NCBI RefSeq assembly: GCF_000244875.1
Contig: NC_016791.1
Location: forward strand, 2,733,001 to 2,797,000
DNA: 64,000 nt
Source: Clostridium sp. BNL1100
Lineage (GTDB): Bacteria > Bacillota > Clostridia > Acetivibrionales > DSM-1351
Direction of reading: 5' to 3'
A program made the translations under genes and the position numbers. Shown piece by piece: positions 48,132 through 56,394 of the stretch. Each line of letters begins with the position of its first letter. Position 1 is the first letter of the stretch. The notes below the pieces were generated by a model. The model did no database searches and was not told the DNA's origin. It worked only from the letters and a program-made list of their open reading frames with translations.

Positions 48132-49115
48132 TCATATAGCCGTGATAACAGCTTTTACTGCTTGACGATGCTTACTCATGTAACCAACAGGAATATCTTT
48201 TCTTATGAATAAGGAATCTTTGTAGGTATAACAATTACAGTCAGATAATTCTATATCCATCGAAGGCTCTTTATTTATCATGTCATATTGATTTGCTCTT
48301 ATGACCTGCCAATCTAATTCTTTGCTTAATCCTGCTATATCTCTTAATGCTTTTAACATACGGCATTGTGATTCTGCCATTTGTTTATTACTATGCCAAT
48401 TATCGTTACTTACATGATACACCCACTCCCAGCCGTTGCTAGGTTTTAAGTCTTTTTGAATCATATATAGCTTTCCACCGTAATTGCCGAAGGTGTCAGT
48501 AACGAAATACGAATAATTTCTAGGATTAATATACATACCACCTCTCCATTCGTGAACGGCTGCATAAAAATCATTCCAGTCCTTATTTCCAAGTGTCAAG
48601 TCATTTTCAACTAAATATGTAAGAACTTGCTCCTGCCTAAAGATATTGTTTTTTTGGTGAGTCTGGTTATAAATATTAACAAATAGACCTTCAACATCTT
48701 TATCAGGGAATTGTGTTTGGAGTTTAGTTATGTATGATTTTATACGAGGCTTTAAATCAATTTCTGATATATTCTTTTTATTATCAGGTATTTCAACTCT
48801 GCTTCTATCAAGCCAACCGAAATGATGAATTTTGTGCATTTTAAATACAAATTTCATTATGACCCATGATACACTTAAATCGTTTTTTCCCAGTGTTAAT
48901 TTTTGTTCTTCAATTGTTTCAAGCAATTTTCCCCAAGCATCCGGGAATGTAAACATGAATACAAGTTCCTCAATTTCATCTGGTCTAAAATCGTTGTAAC
49001 ATGAGAATTTTAGATGGCTGTTACCCGTTTTTGTAAATCCTTGTTTTGTAAATAGGTTAGTAACCTCTCTCAGTGATTCACTTACATTTACATTCTGAAT
49101 ATTTAATCTTATCAT
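48132..49115 (-). CDS. Hypothetical protein (327 aa) under operator control
   Basis: It starts MIRLNIQNVNVSESLREVTN. It is soluble, aromatic-rich (EWRGGMYINPRNYSYFVTDT; GKLYMIQKDLKPSNGWEWVY), with no signal or known catalytic motif. It is convergent to the repressor gene and divergent to the small HTH gene at 49300, sharing its operator region, so is likely an immunity-region or lysogenic gene. Function unknown. Confidence 0.55.
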   Translation of the reverse strand: MIRLNIQNVNVSESLREVTNLFTKQGFTKTGNSHLKFSCYNDFRPDEIEELVFMFTFPDAWGKLLETIEEQKLTLGKNDLSVSWVIMKFVFKMHKIHHFGWLDRSRVEIPDNKKNISEIDLKPRIKSYITKLQTQFPDKDVEGLFVNIYNQTHQKNNIFRQEQVLTYLVENDLTLGNKDWNDFYAAVHEWRGGMYINPRNYSYFVTDTFGNYGGKLYMIQKDLKPSNGWEWVYHVSNDNWHSNKQMAESQCRMLKALRDIAGLSKELDWQVIRANQYDMINKEPSMDIELSDCNCYTYKDSLFIRKDIPVGYMSKHRQAVKAVITAI

Positions 49116-49168
49116 AACATTTAACCCCTTTCGTTATTTAAAGTTTCATTAGCAACTATCATGGTTAA

Positions 49169-49197
49169 ATTGTACTATCTTTAGTACGTATCATCAA
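49169..49197 (-). promoter_or_regulatory. Promoter of the 327-residue gene
   Basis: Minus-strand TTGATG (49197-49192), 17-bp spacer, TACAAT (49174-49169). Operator copy 1 (49172-49187) overlaps its -10 box and spacer, so a bound regulator would block it. Confidence 0.55.
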
Positions 49198-49256
49198 TAG
49201 TGATTTTGTACTATATTTAGTACGGACTTTTGTTTATTTTGTACTATGTTTAGTAC
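49172..49256. promoter_or_regulatory. Three evenly spaced operators GTACTA-N4-TAGTAC
   Basis: Perfect dyads at 49172-49187, 49208-49223 and 49241-49256, with spacers TCTT, TATT and TGTT. Start-to-start distances are 36 and 33 bp, near three helical turns. They lie between two divergent genes, one of which is a Cro/CI-type regulator. This is a classical three-site control region. Confidence 0.85.
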
Positions 49257-49264
49257 GCATCATG

Positions 49265-49273
49265 TGATATACT
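49265..49273 (+). promoter_or_regulatory. Extended -10 promoter of the small HTH gene
   Basis: TG-A-TATACT, with no good -35 box; operator copy 3 ends 9 bp upstream. AGAGGTG then precedes the ATG at 49300. Regulator binding at operator 3 would affect this promoter directly. Confidence 0.45.
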
Positions 49274-49299
49274 ATTATAGAAAGAGGTGATAAAAACCA

Positions 49300-49512
49300 A
49301 TGCCAATATCATTCAAAAAACTTGAAATGCTGCTTAAATCAAAAGGCTTAAACATGTATTATCTAAGAAAAAATGGGATTAGTCCTTCTATTGTGGATAA
49401 ATTGCAAAAAGATGAAGGGAATATTGATACCCGGACTATTACAAAAGTATGCGAAATCATTGGATGTCAGCCTGGAGATATAATGGAATATATTCCTGAA
49501 TGTGATACATAA
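49300..49512 (+). CDS. Small Cro/CI-type regulator (YozG/HTH_26-like)
   Basis: A 70-residue one-domain HTH protein: SFKKLEMLLKSKGLNMYYLR, then NGISPSIVDKLQKDEGNIDT, ending CEIIGCQPGDIMEYIPE, the YozG-type C-terminal motif. It probably binds the three GTACTA dyads just upstream and so controls itself and the divergent 327-residue gene. With the XRE protein at 47384 it gives the phage two regulators. Confidence 0.85.
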   Translation: MPISFKKLEMLLKSKGLNMYYLRKNGISPSIVDKLQKDEGNIDTRTITKVCEIIGCQPGDIMEYIPECDT

Positions 49513-49544
49513 AATAAAGACTCCAATTTAGGAGTCTTTATTTT
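49511..49544 (+). terminator. Bidirectional terminator
   Basis: AAAATAAAGACTCC and GGAGTCTTTATTTT form a 14-bp perfect stem with a 6-base loop. T- and A-rich arms serve both the plus-strand HTH gene and the minus-strand gene that ends at 49561. Confidence 0.85.
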
Positions 49545-49560
49545 ATGACAAGTAACTTAT

Positions 49561-50184
49561 TTACCAGAAAATGCACATATTAAAATCATCATTCTCATTT
49601 CCATAAAGTGACCAGTTTATTATTGAATTTCTTCCCATTATTCTATATATACTTTCACGTAAGTTATATTGGGTTTTTACTGTCTGAAAATATCCATCTG
49701 TACAATTTAAAAATGGAATCATATGTAATCTATCCATATTTACTTTTGGGTTTTTACCAGAGGTTGAACCAAGACGTAATAAATCATTCCACCCAAATAC
49801 AGTACTCCACCCAGCGATAAAAGCTCTTTTCCCTTTATATCCTTTGTCAATTTCATCACATAGCCAAAATATAGCGTTTGGAAATGAAGGTTCCCAATTT
49901 ATTTTCTGTTTTCCAGACCCAACCTCCCAATTTCTCCAATATTTTACTTCCACTTCAAATTCATTGTAGTCAACAATTATGTCTTTACTTTTAGTTCCAT
50001 GCATTGGATAACGAGCCATTTGTCTAAAAGGTGAACCTAATCTATAAGCTAAATCTGCTTCACAAAATTTATTATTTGCATAATCCTGCTTTTCTTCTAA
50101 AGATAATCCTTTTAAAATAAAATTAAATTCGTCAATAATAATTCTACATGTAGAGTCAAAATAATTTTTTATACTTGCGTCCAT
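49561..50184 (-). CDS. Hypothetical protein with nuclease-like core (207 aa)
   Basis: Soluble protein starting MDASIKNYFDSTCRIIIDEF. The segment KSKDIIVDYNEFEVEVKYWR carries a D...ExK arrangement after a beta strand, as in PD-(D/E)xK nucleases, and is followed by strands (IFWLCDEIDKGYKGKRAFIA). This is only a pattern match. It lies between two terminators and so is its own transcription unit, a common feature of moron or defence genes in prophages. Confidence 0.5.
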   Translation of the reverse strand: MDASIKNYFDSTCRIIIDEFNFILKGLSLEEKQDYANNKFCEADLAYRLGSPFRQMARYPMHGTKSKDIIVDYNEFEVEVKYWRNWEVGSGKQKINWEPSFPNAIFWLCDEIDKGYKGKRAFIAGWSTVFGWNDLLRLGSTSGKNPKVNMDRLHMIPFLNCTDGYFQTVKTQYNLRESIYRIMGRNSIINWSLYGNENDDFNMCIFW

Positions 50185-50685
50185 ATAAATACCCCCAACG
50201 TTTTAGAATATAAGCAAGTATACAGGATAGTTTTAAAACCGTCAACCCCAGTAATATCAATACTTTCATGTCTAAATTTATATTTTTATTAACAATCAAT
50301 TTGTATATATTGGAAGAATCAGTATTCGTGCATTAACCAGCCTTTGTTAAAATATTACATTGTTAATTATTTTCACTTTTTACTGGTTATTCCCTGTAAT
50401 GGCTTACAGTAATAGGTTAAAAAATTTTTTAAATAGTAAAATTTAAGTGATTTCGATAGCACTTTATTCAATAAATTTATTTTATAATTAATGCTATGTT
50501 ATTTTAAATTTCATAGACTATTTAAGCTAAAATCCTTATGGATGTACACATAACTTGAACATCCAAATTTTCTTATACTTATGTTTCTTATATCAGTTAA
50601 TAAATAATAGTGGAAGGATTTACATCTTATTGACGGTTGCTGGAACCAATTTGGAAATTTTAGATTGTAATATATTTATAGGAAT
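50185..50685. other. AT-rich non-coding stretch
   Basis: No coding frame, RNA gene or repeat that I can support. It must hold the promoter of the 207-residue gene (near 50200-50300). Several short T-runs and TTAA stretches only. Confidence 0.5.
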
Positions 50686-50720
50686 GTAAAACAAAACGCC
50701 CTCCGTTTTGGGAAGGCGTT
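50686..50720 (-). terminator. Strong terminator of the 438/210-residue gene pair
   Basis: Minus-strand AACGCCTTCC pairs with GGAGGGCGTT (one G-U pair) over a 6-base loop, then TTGTTTTAC. It lies 45 bp after the 210-residue gene stop. Confidence 0.8.
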
Positions 50721-50764
50721 GAGTGAAATACTTGATTCTTATTATGGGTTTTACGCTGTTACTT

Positions 50765-51397
50765 CTAAATGTCAATTATCTTCATGCGGAATTCATCCTG
50801 AATCTTTTCTCGTATTTCTTTTAATTTGGGCTGTGGGATTAACCTATAGGCAACTATATCTTGACTTTTACTATATTGTTTTTCTACATCTATAATGTAT
50901 ATATTTATATCATTAAGACAAAGAGTATCAATTAAATTTTCAATGCTATCGTTTGTTGAATTAAACACCATATTAGCACTTTTGATATATATTCTGGAGA
51001 AGGCATTTGACTTTTCGAACTGATATCCAACTTGTATATCATCGGCTATCATCGGTTCAGATGTAATTTTATAATTTGCTACAAAATCTGGGTTAATCTT
51101 ATTAAGTAAATAAATAAATGGTGCTATCACGTGCTCATTTTCTTGAGGGTAATTCTTCATTTTAGCTATTAAAAAGTAAATTATTTTTTCTTTACTGTCT
51201 ACTATATCTAATAAAATATCACTATGAATATCCTTGGCAAGCATATATTTTTCAATGGTTATTATTCCATTCTCAATTGCATAGTTAAATAAATTAATGT
51301 CCTCATCCTTAAAAATAGCACCTCTGCTTGTATTATACAGGTCTGTATTAGAAAAATCCACTTGTAATTCTATTCTATCAGCAAAAATATTGTTCAT
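50765..51397 (-). CDS. Hypothetical protein (210 aa), partner of the recombinase-like gene
   Basis: Soluble protein starting MNNIFADRIELQVDFSNTDL. It has a mixed fold with a basic C-terminus (YRLIPQPKLKEIREKIQDEF). It begins 15 bp after the recombinase-like gene and ends with a strong terminator, so the two make a small operon next to the right attachment site. No motif recognised. Confidence 0.55.
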   Translation of the reverse strand: MNNIFADRIELQVDFSNTDLYNTSRGAIFKDEDINLFNYAIENGIITIEKYMLAKDIHSDILLDIVDSKEKIIYFLIAKMKNYPQENEHVIAPFIYLLNKINPDFVANYKITSEPMIADDIQVGYQFEKSNAFSRIYIKSANMVFNSTNDSIENLIDTLCLNDINIYIIDVEKQYSKSQDIVAYRLIPQPKLKEIREKIQDEFRMKIIDI

Positions 51398-51412
51398 AAA
51401 AATCTCCTTCCG

Positions 51413-52729
51413 TTACCTTCCAAAATTTAGATCTCTTACTTCTTTCCCTAATTCTTCTTTTCGAGAATCTTCCCCATACTCTATTTTATAAAGCAAGTCA
51501 GAAATCATTTCTTTTAATTGACTAATATTATTCGCAAAACTTCCATGCATTTTTGCATTAGTCCGCTCATAAATTCTACCATCTTCTAACTGCTGAAGTT
51601 TATTATTAATTTTTTCTATCTCGATATTATACCTTTTTGAAATAGAGTATTTTATGTAAGCATCATCTATATTGAATATATTTCTATAGTACTCATTTTC
51701 TTTATCTCTTTTACATAAGTACTGATTTACATAATGGGTTGGGTCTTTAACAACACTTTTAATTTCATCAGCTTTTTCTTTACAATAATCTAATACCTTA
51801 TCTCCATAACCAGTTAAGTCTTTAATAATTTTGATACTCATTCCAGCAGTCATCATATCAATAATAGCTCTTTTTGATAATCTTGCTGTAGCAGACCCCA
51901 TTTCTTTATTCTGTCCGATATATTCATAAATCAAATTATTAAACGGTTTGTTAGTTAATGGCATACCATTAAAATCAATTAAAAAGAAATCATTATTATC
52001 ATTAATTTTCTTTACCTGTATTAATCTATTTCTAATTTCATCCCTGTAATTAACTAGCTGTTTATATAATCTCTTAGGAATTTGTACAGAAAAACTCTTT
52101 TTTGTTTTCTTATTTTCAATTACTAAAAATTTATCAATTTTTGTACACTCTTTTTTCAAGCTCAGTAAAAGCCCAACTTTAATGCCAGTATAAGATAAAA
52201 TTTTTGCCCCTAATGCAGATATATAACTTGTATATTTTCCATTATAGATATTAGCCTCTAAATCATTAGAATTAAAATTATCAATAATATAATCACATTC
52301 ATCAATAAGTCTTTTTAGTTCATTACTGTCAATCTCTACTCCAGTCTTTTCTGTACTAATTGTTTTAGTACTAATCAACGAATTTATCTTTATATTTACC
52401 TTGTCTTCAAATCCATTATCTGTATTTCTATATCCAATTAATGATGCTAAATCTTTGTTCTTTTCAAAATTTCTTTTATCACAAAAAATAAAAAAATCCT
52501 TAACCGATGATATATAAAATCTCGCAGTATTTTCATATTTTATTTTTCTATCAGCAATATATATATCTAGACTTCTAAAAATATCAAATTCAGAAAGGGT
52601 TTCGAACTTACAATCATTTTCTCGTAAAAACCCTCCAAAAAACCTCAAAACATTTTCATAGATTGGTTTTGATGATTCAGATAGGTTTTCAGAATCAAGG
52701 AAGTCTTGAATTAGTCCATCAATATTCAT
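51413..52729 (-). CDS. Tyrosine recombinase-like protein with degenerate active site
   Basis: A 438-residue protein with an N-terminal SAM-like core-binding domain (GLIQDFLDSENLSESSKPIY; ENTARFYISSVKDFFIFCDK) and a C-terminal catalytic-fold domain. Box I reads LSYTGIKVGLLLSL with Lys in place of the usual Arg, and box II reads ATARLSKRAIIDMMTAGMS without the His-x-x-Arg pattern. ILDYCK-like LDYCKE could hold the Tyr. A C-terminal coiled coil follows. It is probably a DNA-binding relative rather than an active integrase. It forms an operon with the 210-residue gene. Confidence 0.6.
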   Translation of the reverse strand: MNIDGLIQDFLDSENLSESSKPIYENVLRFFGGFLRENDCKFETLSEFDIFRSLDIYIADRKIKYENTARFYISSVKDFFIFCDKRNFEKNKDLASLIGYRNTDNGFEDKVNIKINSLISTKTISTEKTGVEIDSNELKRLIDECDYIIDNFNSNDLEANIYNGKYTSYISALGAKILSYTGIKVGLLLSLKKECTKIDKFLVIENKKTKKSFSVQIPKRLYKQLVNYRDEIRNRLIQVKKINDNNDFFLIDFNGMPLTNKPFNNLIYEYIGQNKEMGSATARLSKRAIIDMMTAGMSIKIIKDLTGYGDKVLDYCKEKADEIKSVVKDPTHYVNQYLCKRDKENEYYRNIFNIDDAYIKYSISKRYNIEIEKINNKLQQLEDGRIYERTNAKMHGSFANNISQLKEMISDLLYKIEYGEDSRKEELGKEVRDLNFGR

Positions 52730-53011
52730 AATTAACCCTCCATATTTACAATATTTACCTTTATTTTATCTTCCATATGTATTAATTGCAAGAAAATGTA
52801 AATAATAAATTGGGGGTGGCTATCCGTTAAGGGATGGAATGATGGACAAGAACAATTCTTCATCTTCTTTGTACGTCATTAAATACCTCTATAAAATAGA
52901 TACCATATAACTTTTTGAGCCGTTTATTTGAGGGTGGCATATAAATTCATGATAAAAAGATATAAACGTTTTAAAGTGCCTTTTTAGCCCTATATAAGCT
53001 TAATGAAAAAC
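52730..53011. other. Non-coding stretch near the right prophage end
   Basis: Together with 53046-53129 this gives 400 bp without a gene, apart from the terminator at 53012-53045. It must contain the promoter of the 438-residue gene. I see no repeat or RNA gene. Confidence 0.5.
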
Positions 53012-53045
53012 AAAAAGAGCGAAGCCGAAGCCTCACTCTCTTTGT
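53012..53045 (-). terminator. Strong insulating terminator at the right prophage end
   Basis: A 13-bp stem with G-U pairs around a cTTCGg tetraloop (minus strand AAAGAGAGTGAGGC / GCTTCGCTCTTT), followed by TTGTTTTTC. Plus-strand flank AAAAAAATCC also suits reverse use. It lies just inside the phage after the dprA 5' fusion stop and would stop host transcription from comM and dprA before it enters phage genes. Confidence 0.85.
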
Positions 53046-53129
53046 AAAAAAATCCACGAAACAAATTTTTTCAGTTTAACACTTAAATTGTACAATATAT
53101 TACAAAATAATACAATAGTTACGGAAAAT

Positions 53130-54080
53130 TTATGCGAATGCCCTATAGCACTTGTTAATACCGATGCAGTTTTTTACTGAAAATTTAATCACACAAATAA
53201 AAACATAACTAAAAATGTTCTTATTTCTGCATTTAATTGTATTCAAAAAAAACTCGATATTTATAATATTTAAGATTAATTCCAATATAGATATTATTGC
53301 ACAGTCGATATTTCCCGGGACGGCAAAGACCTCTCTCCCCTGCTCCAAGGCACACCCTGCAGTAATTAGAGAGCCGCTTCGTTTAGCTGCCTCAATGACA
53401 AGGACTCCGCTGGAAATTCCACTTATTATTCTGTTTCGTGCCGGGAAGTTATGTTGCAACGGCGGCATTCCCGGAGGGTACTCAGATAACACTAATCCTT
53501 TGGAATCTACTATATCCTCAAAAAGTCCTACATTTTCCTGAGGATAAATATTATCAAGCCCGGAACCGAGAACCGCTATGGTTTTTCCTCCTGCGTCCAG
53601 ACACCCTTTATGGGCAATACTATCAATTCCTCTGGCCAGACCGCTTACTATTGTTACACCTCTCATTGAGAGGTCATATGACAATCTACCGGCCGTTTTC
53701 GCACCATACCCGGTAGTCCTTCTCGAACCAACCACTGCAATAGAAAAACTGTCAGATTCAAGCTTTCCCTTATAATATAAAGCTATAGGCGGGTCATATA
53801 TATTTTTAAGTTTTTGAGGATAGGTTTCTTCGTAAATATTTACCATTTTTATATTACTTCGCACCATCACTTTGTATATAGTACCAACTCTATCTCTTTT
53901 GTCCGAGTTCAAAAGTTCTTTTATATTTTTTTCAGTTAACCCTTTTGTATTTTTAAGATCATTTTCTGAAAGACCATATATAACATCGGGACCTTTATAT
54001 TTTTCCAGTAAATCAAATGCCTTCTTCGAACTTAATCCTTCCAAGGATGATAACCAAATCCAGTACTCAATATCTCTCAT
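53130..54080 (-). pseudogene. dprA: 5' part of dprA fused to 55 phage-encoded residues
   Basis: DprA loads RecA on incoming single-stranded DNA in transformation. Residues 1-261 are host: N-terminal SAM-like region (YWIWLSSLEGLSSKKAFDLL), then the Rossmann domain (VGSRRTTGYGAKTAGRLSYD; VSGLARGIDSIAHKGCLDAG; FPARNRIISGISSGVLVIEA) to VFAVPGNIDCA. The next 55 residues, from IISILELILN on, are phage sequence, lacking the end of the Rossmann fold and the C-terminal domain encoded at 17.0-17.4 kb. The product is 316 residues and most likely inactive. It follows comM by 11 bp. Confidence 0.92.
53299..53309. other. Attachment site core, right prophage end
   Basis: Second copy of GCACAGTCGAT. To the right is dprA codons up to VPGN, to the left is phage DNA. 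Together with the copy at 17352-17362 it marks the limits of the prophage. Confidence 0.88.
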
Positions 54081-54091
54081 AAATTCTCCTT

Positions 54092-55621
54092 CTATATTTT
54101 TATTCTGTCCATGCTGCGGTATTGTATCGCCTCGGCGATATGTTCAGATTTTATTTTCTCACTGCCATCCATATCCGCAATAGTCCTTGCTACTTTTAAG
54201 ATTCTGTCATAGGCACGAGCACTCAGTCCAAGTCTTTCAAATGCCATTTTAAGAAGGCTTGACGTATTTCTGTCAAGTTCACAATATTTTCTTATTAATG
54301 TTGGCGTCAATTCAGAATTTGAATATATTCCCAACCCTCTGTACCTGTCAGTCTGAATCTTTCTTGCCCTATTTACTCTTTCACGTATAACGGCTGACGT
54401 TTCTTCCCTGACTTCATTATTTAAATCATCGTATCTTACTGGATGTATTTCTGCGTGTATGTCAATCCTGTCCAGCAATGGCTGACTTAGTTTACCAAGA
54501 TATTGTTGTACCATTTTGGGCGTACAACTGCATTTGTTGGACGGTTCCAGATAATAACCGCATTTGCATGGGTTAGCTGCACAAATAAGAGTTGTTCTTG
54601 CAGGGTATGTAATACTTCCGTTGACTCTGGATATGGTTATCTCTCCATCTTCCAGAGGCTGTCTAAGTACTTCAATAGCACTTTTTTCAAATTCCGGAAA
54701 TTCGTCCAGGAAAAGAACACCGTAGTGAGCAAGGCTAACCTCTCCCGGTTTGCACTGTTTTCCACCTCCTACAAGACTTATTGCTGATATGGTGTGGTGC
54801 GGATTTCTGAAAGGTCTGTGAGTAATCAGAGAAGTATTTCTCGGCAAAAGACCTGAAATACTGTGTAATTTTGTTATTTGAACTGCTTCCTCGAATGTCA
54901 TATCCGGAAGTATTGACGGCAGCCTTTTTGCCAGCATTGTTTTGCCGCTGCCGGGTGAACCTATCATGAGCATATTATGCGAACCGCAGGCAGCTACCTC
55001 CATTGCCCTTTTTAAACTTGCCTGTCCCTTTACGTCACAAAAATCCAAACTGTCTTTAGTATTATGCATAAATATGCTGTCCACGTTTATAAGGTAGAAT
55101 GGAATGGTATTATCACCATTCAGGTGTTTTATAATATCATTAAGGCTTTTTACCGGTAAAATGTTTACACTACTGAATACTGCTGCTTCATCGGAATTCG
55201 TTTCAGGTACAAATATATTCTTTATATCATTTGCAGCTGCACAGCAAACCATTGATATAATTCCGTCTATTGGTTTTATACTTCCGTCCAGAGAGAGTTC
55301 TCCTAAGAACATGTATGACGAAAGGTCGGTATTCTTTATTATATCCGAAGCTACAAGTATTCCTACTGCGATGGAAACATCATACATTGATCCTCCCTTC
55401 CTCAGACTTGCAGGAGCCAGATTTATTGTTATTCTCCTTACAGGAAAATCAATACCGCTGTTCTTAATAGCAGCTCTGACTCGTTCACGTGATTCTCTTA
55501 CTGCCATATCGCCAAGTCCTACTACGTCGAAATTGGGTATACCATTGCTTATATCTGTTTCAACGTCAACAATACAGCCGTCAATACCCAAAAGGGCACA
55601 GCTCTTTACCTTTGAGACCAT
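54092..55621 (-). CDS. comM: ComM/YifB-like Mg-chelatase-related AAA+ ATPase
   Basis: A 509-residue AAA+ helicase-like protein. The N-terminal Lon-protease-like domain (GLGDMAVRESRERVRAAIKN) is followed by the AAA+ domain with Walker A MIGSPGSGKTMLAKRLP, Walker B GVLFLDEFPEF, and the cysteine cluster CKCGYYLEPSNKCSC, then a helical C-terminal domain. In Gram-negative competence ComM promotes branch migration of the recombination intermediate; in Clostridia the role is not shown. Intact and directly upstream of dprA. Confidence 0.9.
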   Translation of the reverse strand: MVSKVKSCALLGIDGCIVDVETDISNGIPNFDVVGLGDMAVRESRERVRAAIKNSGIDFPVRRITINLAPASLRKGGSMYDVSIAVGILVASDIIKNTDLSSYMFLGELSLDGSIKPIDGIISMVCCAAANDIKNIFVPETNSDEAAVFSSVNILPVKSLNDIIKHLNGDNTIPFYLINVDSIFMHNTKDSLDFCDVKGQASLKRAMEVAACGSHNMLMIGSPGSGKTMLAKRLPSILPDMTFEEAVQITKLHSISGLLPRNTSLITHRPFRNPHHTISAISLVGGGKQCKPGEVSLAHYGVLFLDEFPEFEKSAIEVLRQPLEDGEITISRVNGSITYPARTTLICAANPCKCGYYLEPSNKCSCTPKMVQQYLGKLSQPLLDRIDIHAEIHPVRYDDLNNEVREETSAVIRERVNRARKIQTDRYRGLGIYSNSELTPTLIRKYCELDRNTSSLLKMAFERLGLSARAYDRILKVARTIADMDGSEKIKSEHIAEAIQYRSMDRIKI

Positions 55622-55792
55622 ATAAAATATCCTCTCATTTAATTTTTTTTAGAAATTTAGATGTAAATCACATTAGAATATAACTTAAGAAATTTAAATA
55701 GAAACCTTACCAATATAGAAGAAATACTAAGAATTACAAGAAATGATATCGTTCTATCGGATAAAATTTTAACATAAAACTATAATAAAGTC

Positions 55793-55820
55793 AAAAACCC
55801 ATTCAACAAAAGCGAATGGG
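55793..55820 (-). terminator. Terminator of nrdR
   Basis: Minus-strand CCCATTC pairs with GAATGGG over a 9-base loop, then TTTTTGAC, 19 bp after the nrdR stop. Confidence 0.8.
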
Positions 55821-55838
55821 CTGTATTTTTTATATAAA

Positions 55839-56303
55839 CTATTCCATTTTTTCATCTCTAAGCAGTTTTCTAAGCTCGTCCATGAAAGTATTTATATCCT
55901 TAAATTGCCTGTAAACAGACGCAAATCTTACATAAGCAACTTCGTCCATGGTTTTAAGCTTTGACATAACCATTTCACCAATGTCTTCTGTAGTTACTTC
56001 TCTTTGAAGTGAATTATGCAGTTGTGATTCAATATTTTCTACCATTTTTTCCAAATCGTTTATAGAAACAGGCCTTTTCTCACATGCTCTTAAGAGTCCA
56101 TTCATTAGTTTATCCCTATCAAAGGGCTGTCTTGACTTATCCTTTTTAATTACCATCAGGGGTAGACTTTCAACCTTTTCATATGTGGTGAATCTTCTGT
56201 TGCATTTTGTACATTCACGTCTTCTTCTGATAGCAGAGCCTTCATCTGTGGGTCTGGAATCAATGACCTTATCTTCTATAAAACCGCAAAATGGACACTT
56301 CAT
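55839..56303 (-). CDS. nrdR: Transcriptional repressor NrdR
   Basis: NrdR represses ribonucleotide reductase genes in response to dATP/ATP. The 154-residue product has an N-terminal zinc ribbon ([20 protein letters not shown], then [20 protein letters not shown]) and a C-terminal ATP-cone ([20 protein letters not shown]). Length and all cysteines are normal. It follows the ylmC-like gene by about 90 bp. Confidence 0.97.
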   Translation of the reverse strand: MKCPFCGFIEDKVIDSRPTDEGSAIRRRRECTKCNRRFTTYEKVESLPLMVIKKDKSRQPFDRDKLMNGLLRACEKRPVSINDLEKMVENIESQLHNSLQREVTTEDIGEMVMSKLKTMDEVAYVRFASVYRQFKDINTFMDELRKLLRDEKME

Positions 56304-56394
56304 TTGTTTATACCCTCCTGTTGTAAAAGCAAGTGTTTTTTATGCTGATTCCATTTTACCTTATTTGATAATATTTGTATACCTACAGCCGCTA

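Larger units (their letters stand above)
17352..53309. mobile_element. Prophage integrated in dprA (podovirus-type temperate phage)
   Basis: The element is bounded by two copies of an 11-bp core. The distance between copies is 35,947 bp, the expected size of the excised circle. It carries an integrase, packaging and head genes, tail and fibre genes, lysis genes, immunity regulators and early replication/transcription genes. Nearly all genes are on the minus strand except two regulators. No tail tube, tape-measure or sheath genes are recognisable, and portal, scaffold, capsid and gp10-like genes are followed by very large internal-type proteins, which suggests a short-tailed virion. All hallmark genes look intact, so it may be inducible. 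Confidence 0.93.

Noticed and set aside
51413-52729. The 438-residue protein as the integrase that made the prophage
   Set aside because: The catalytic Arg and His-x-x-Arg boxes are not intact, while the serine integrase lies at the other end with its gene crossing the attachment core.
17352-53309. CRISPR array in the AT-rich repeats of the prophage
   Set aside because: Repeats such as GTACTA dyads, GTTCGT and TTGAAA are short and not separated by unique spacers of constant length. No cas gene is present.
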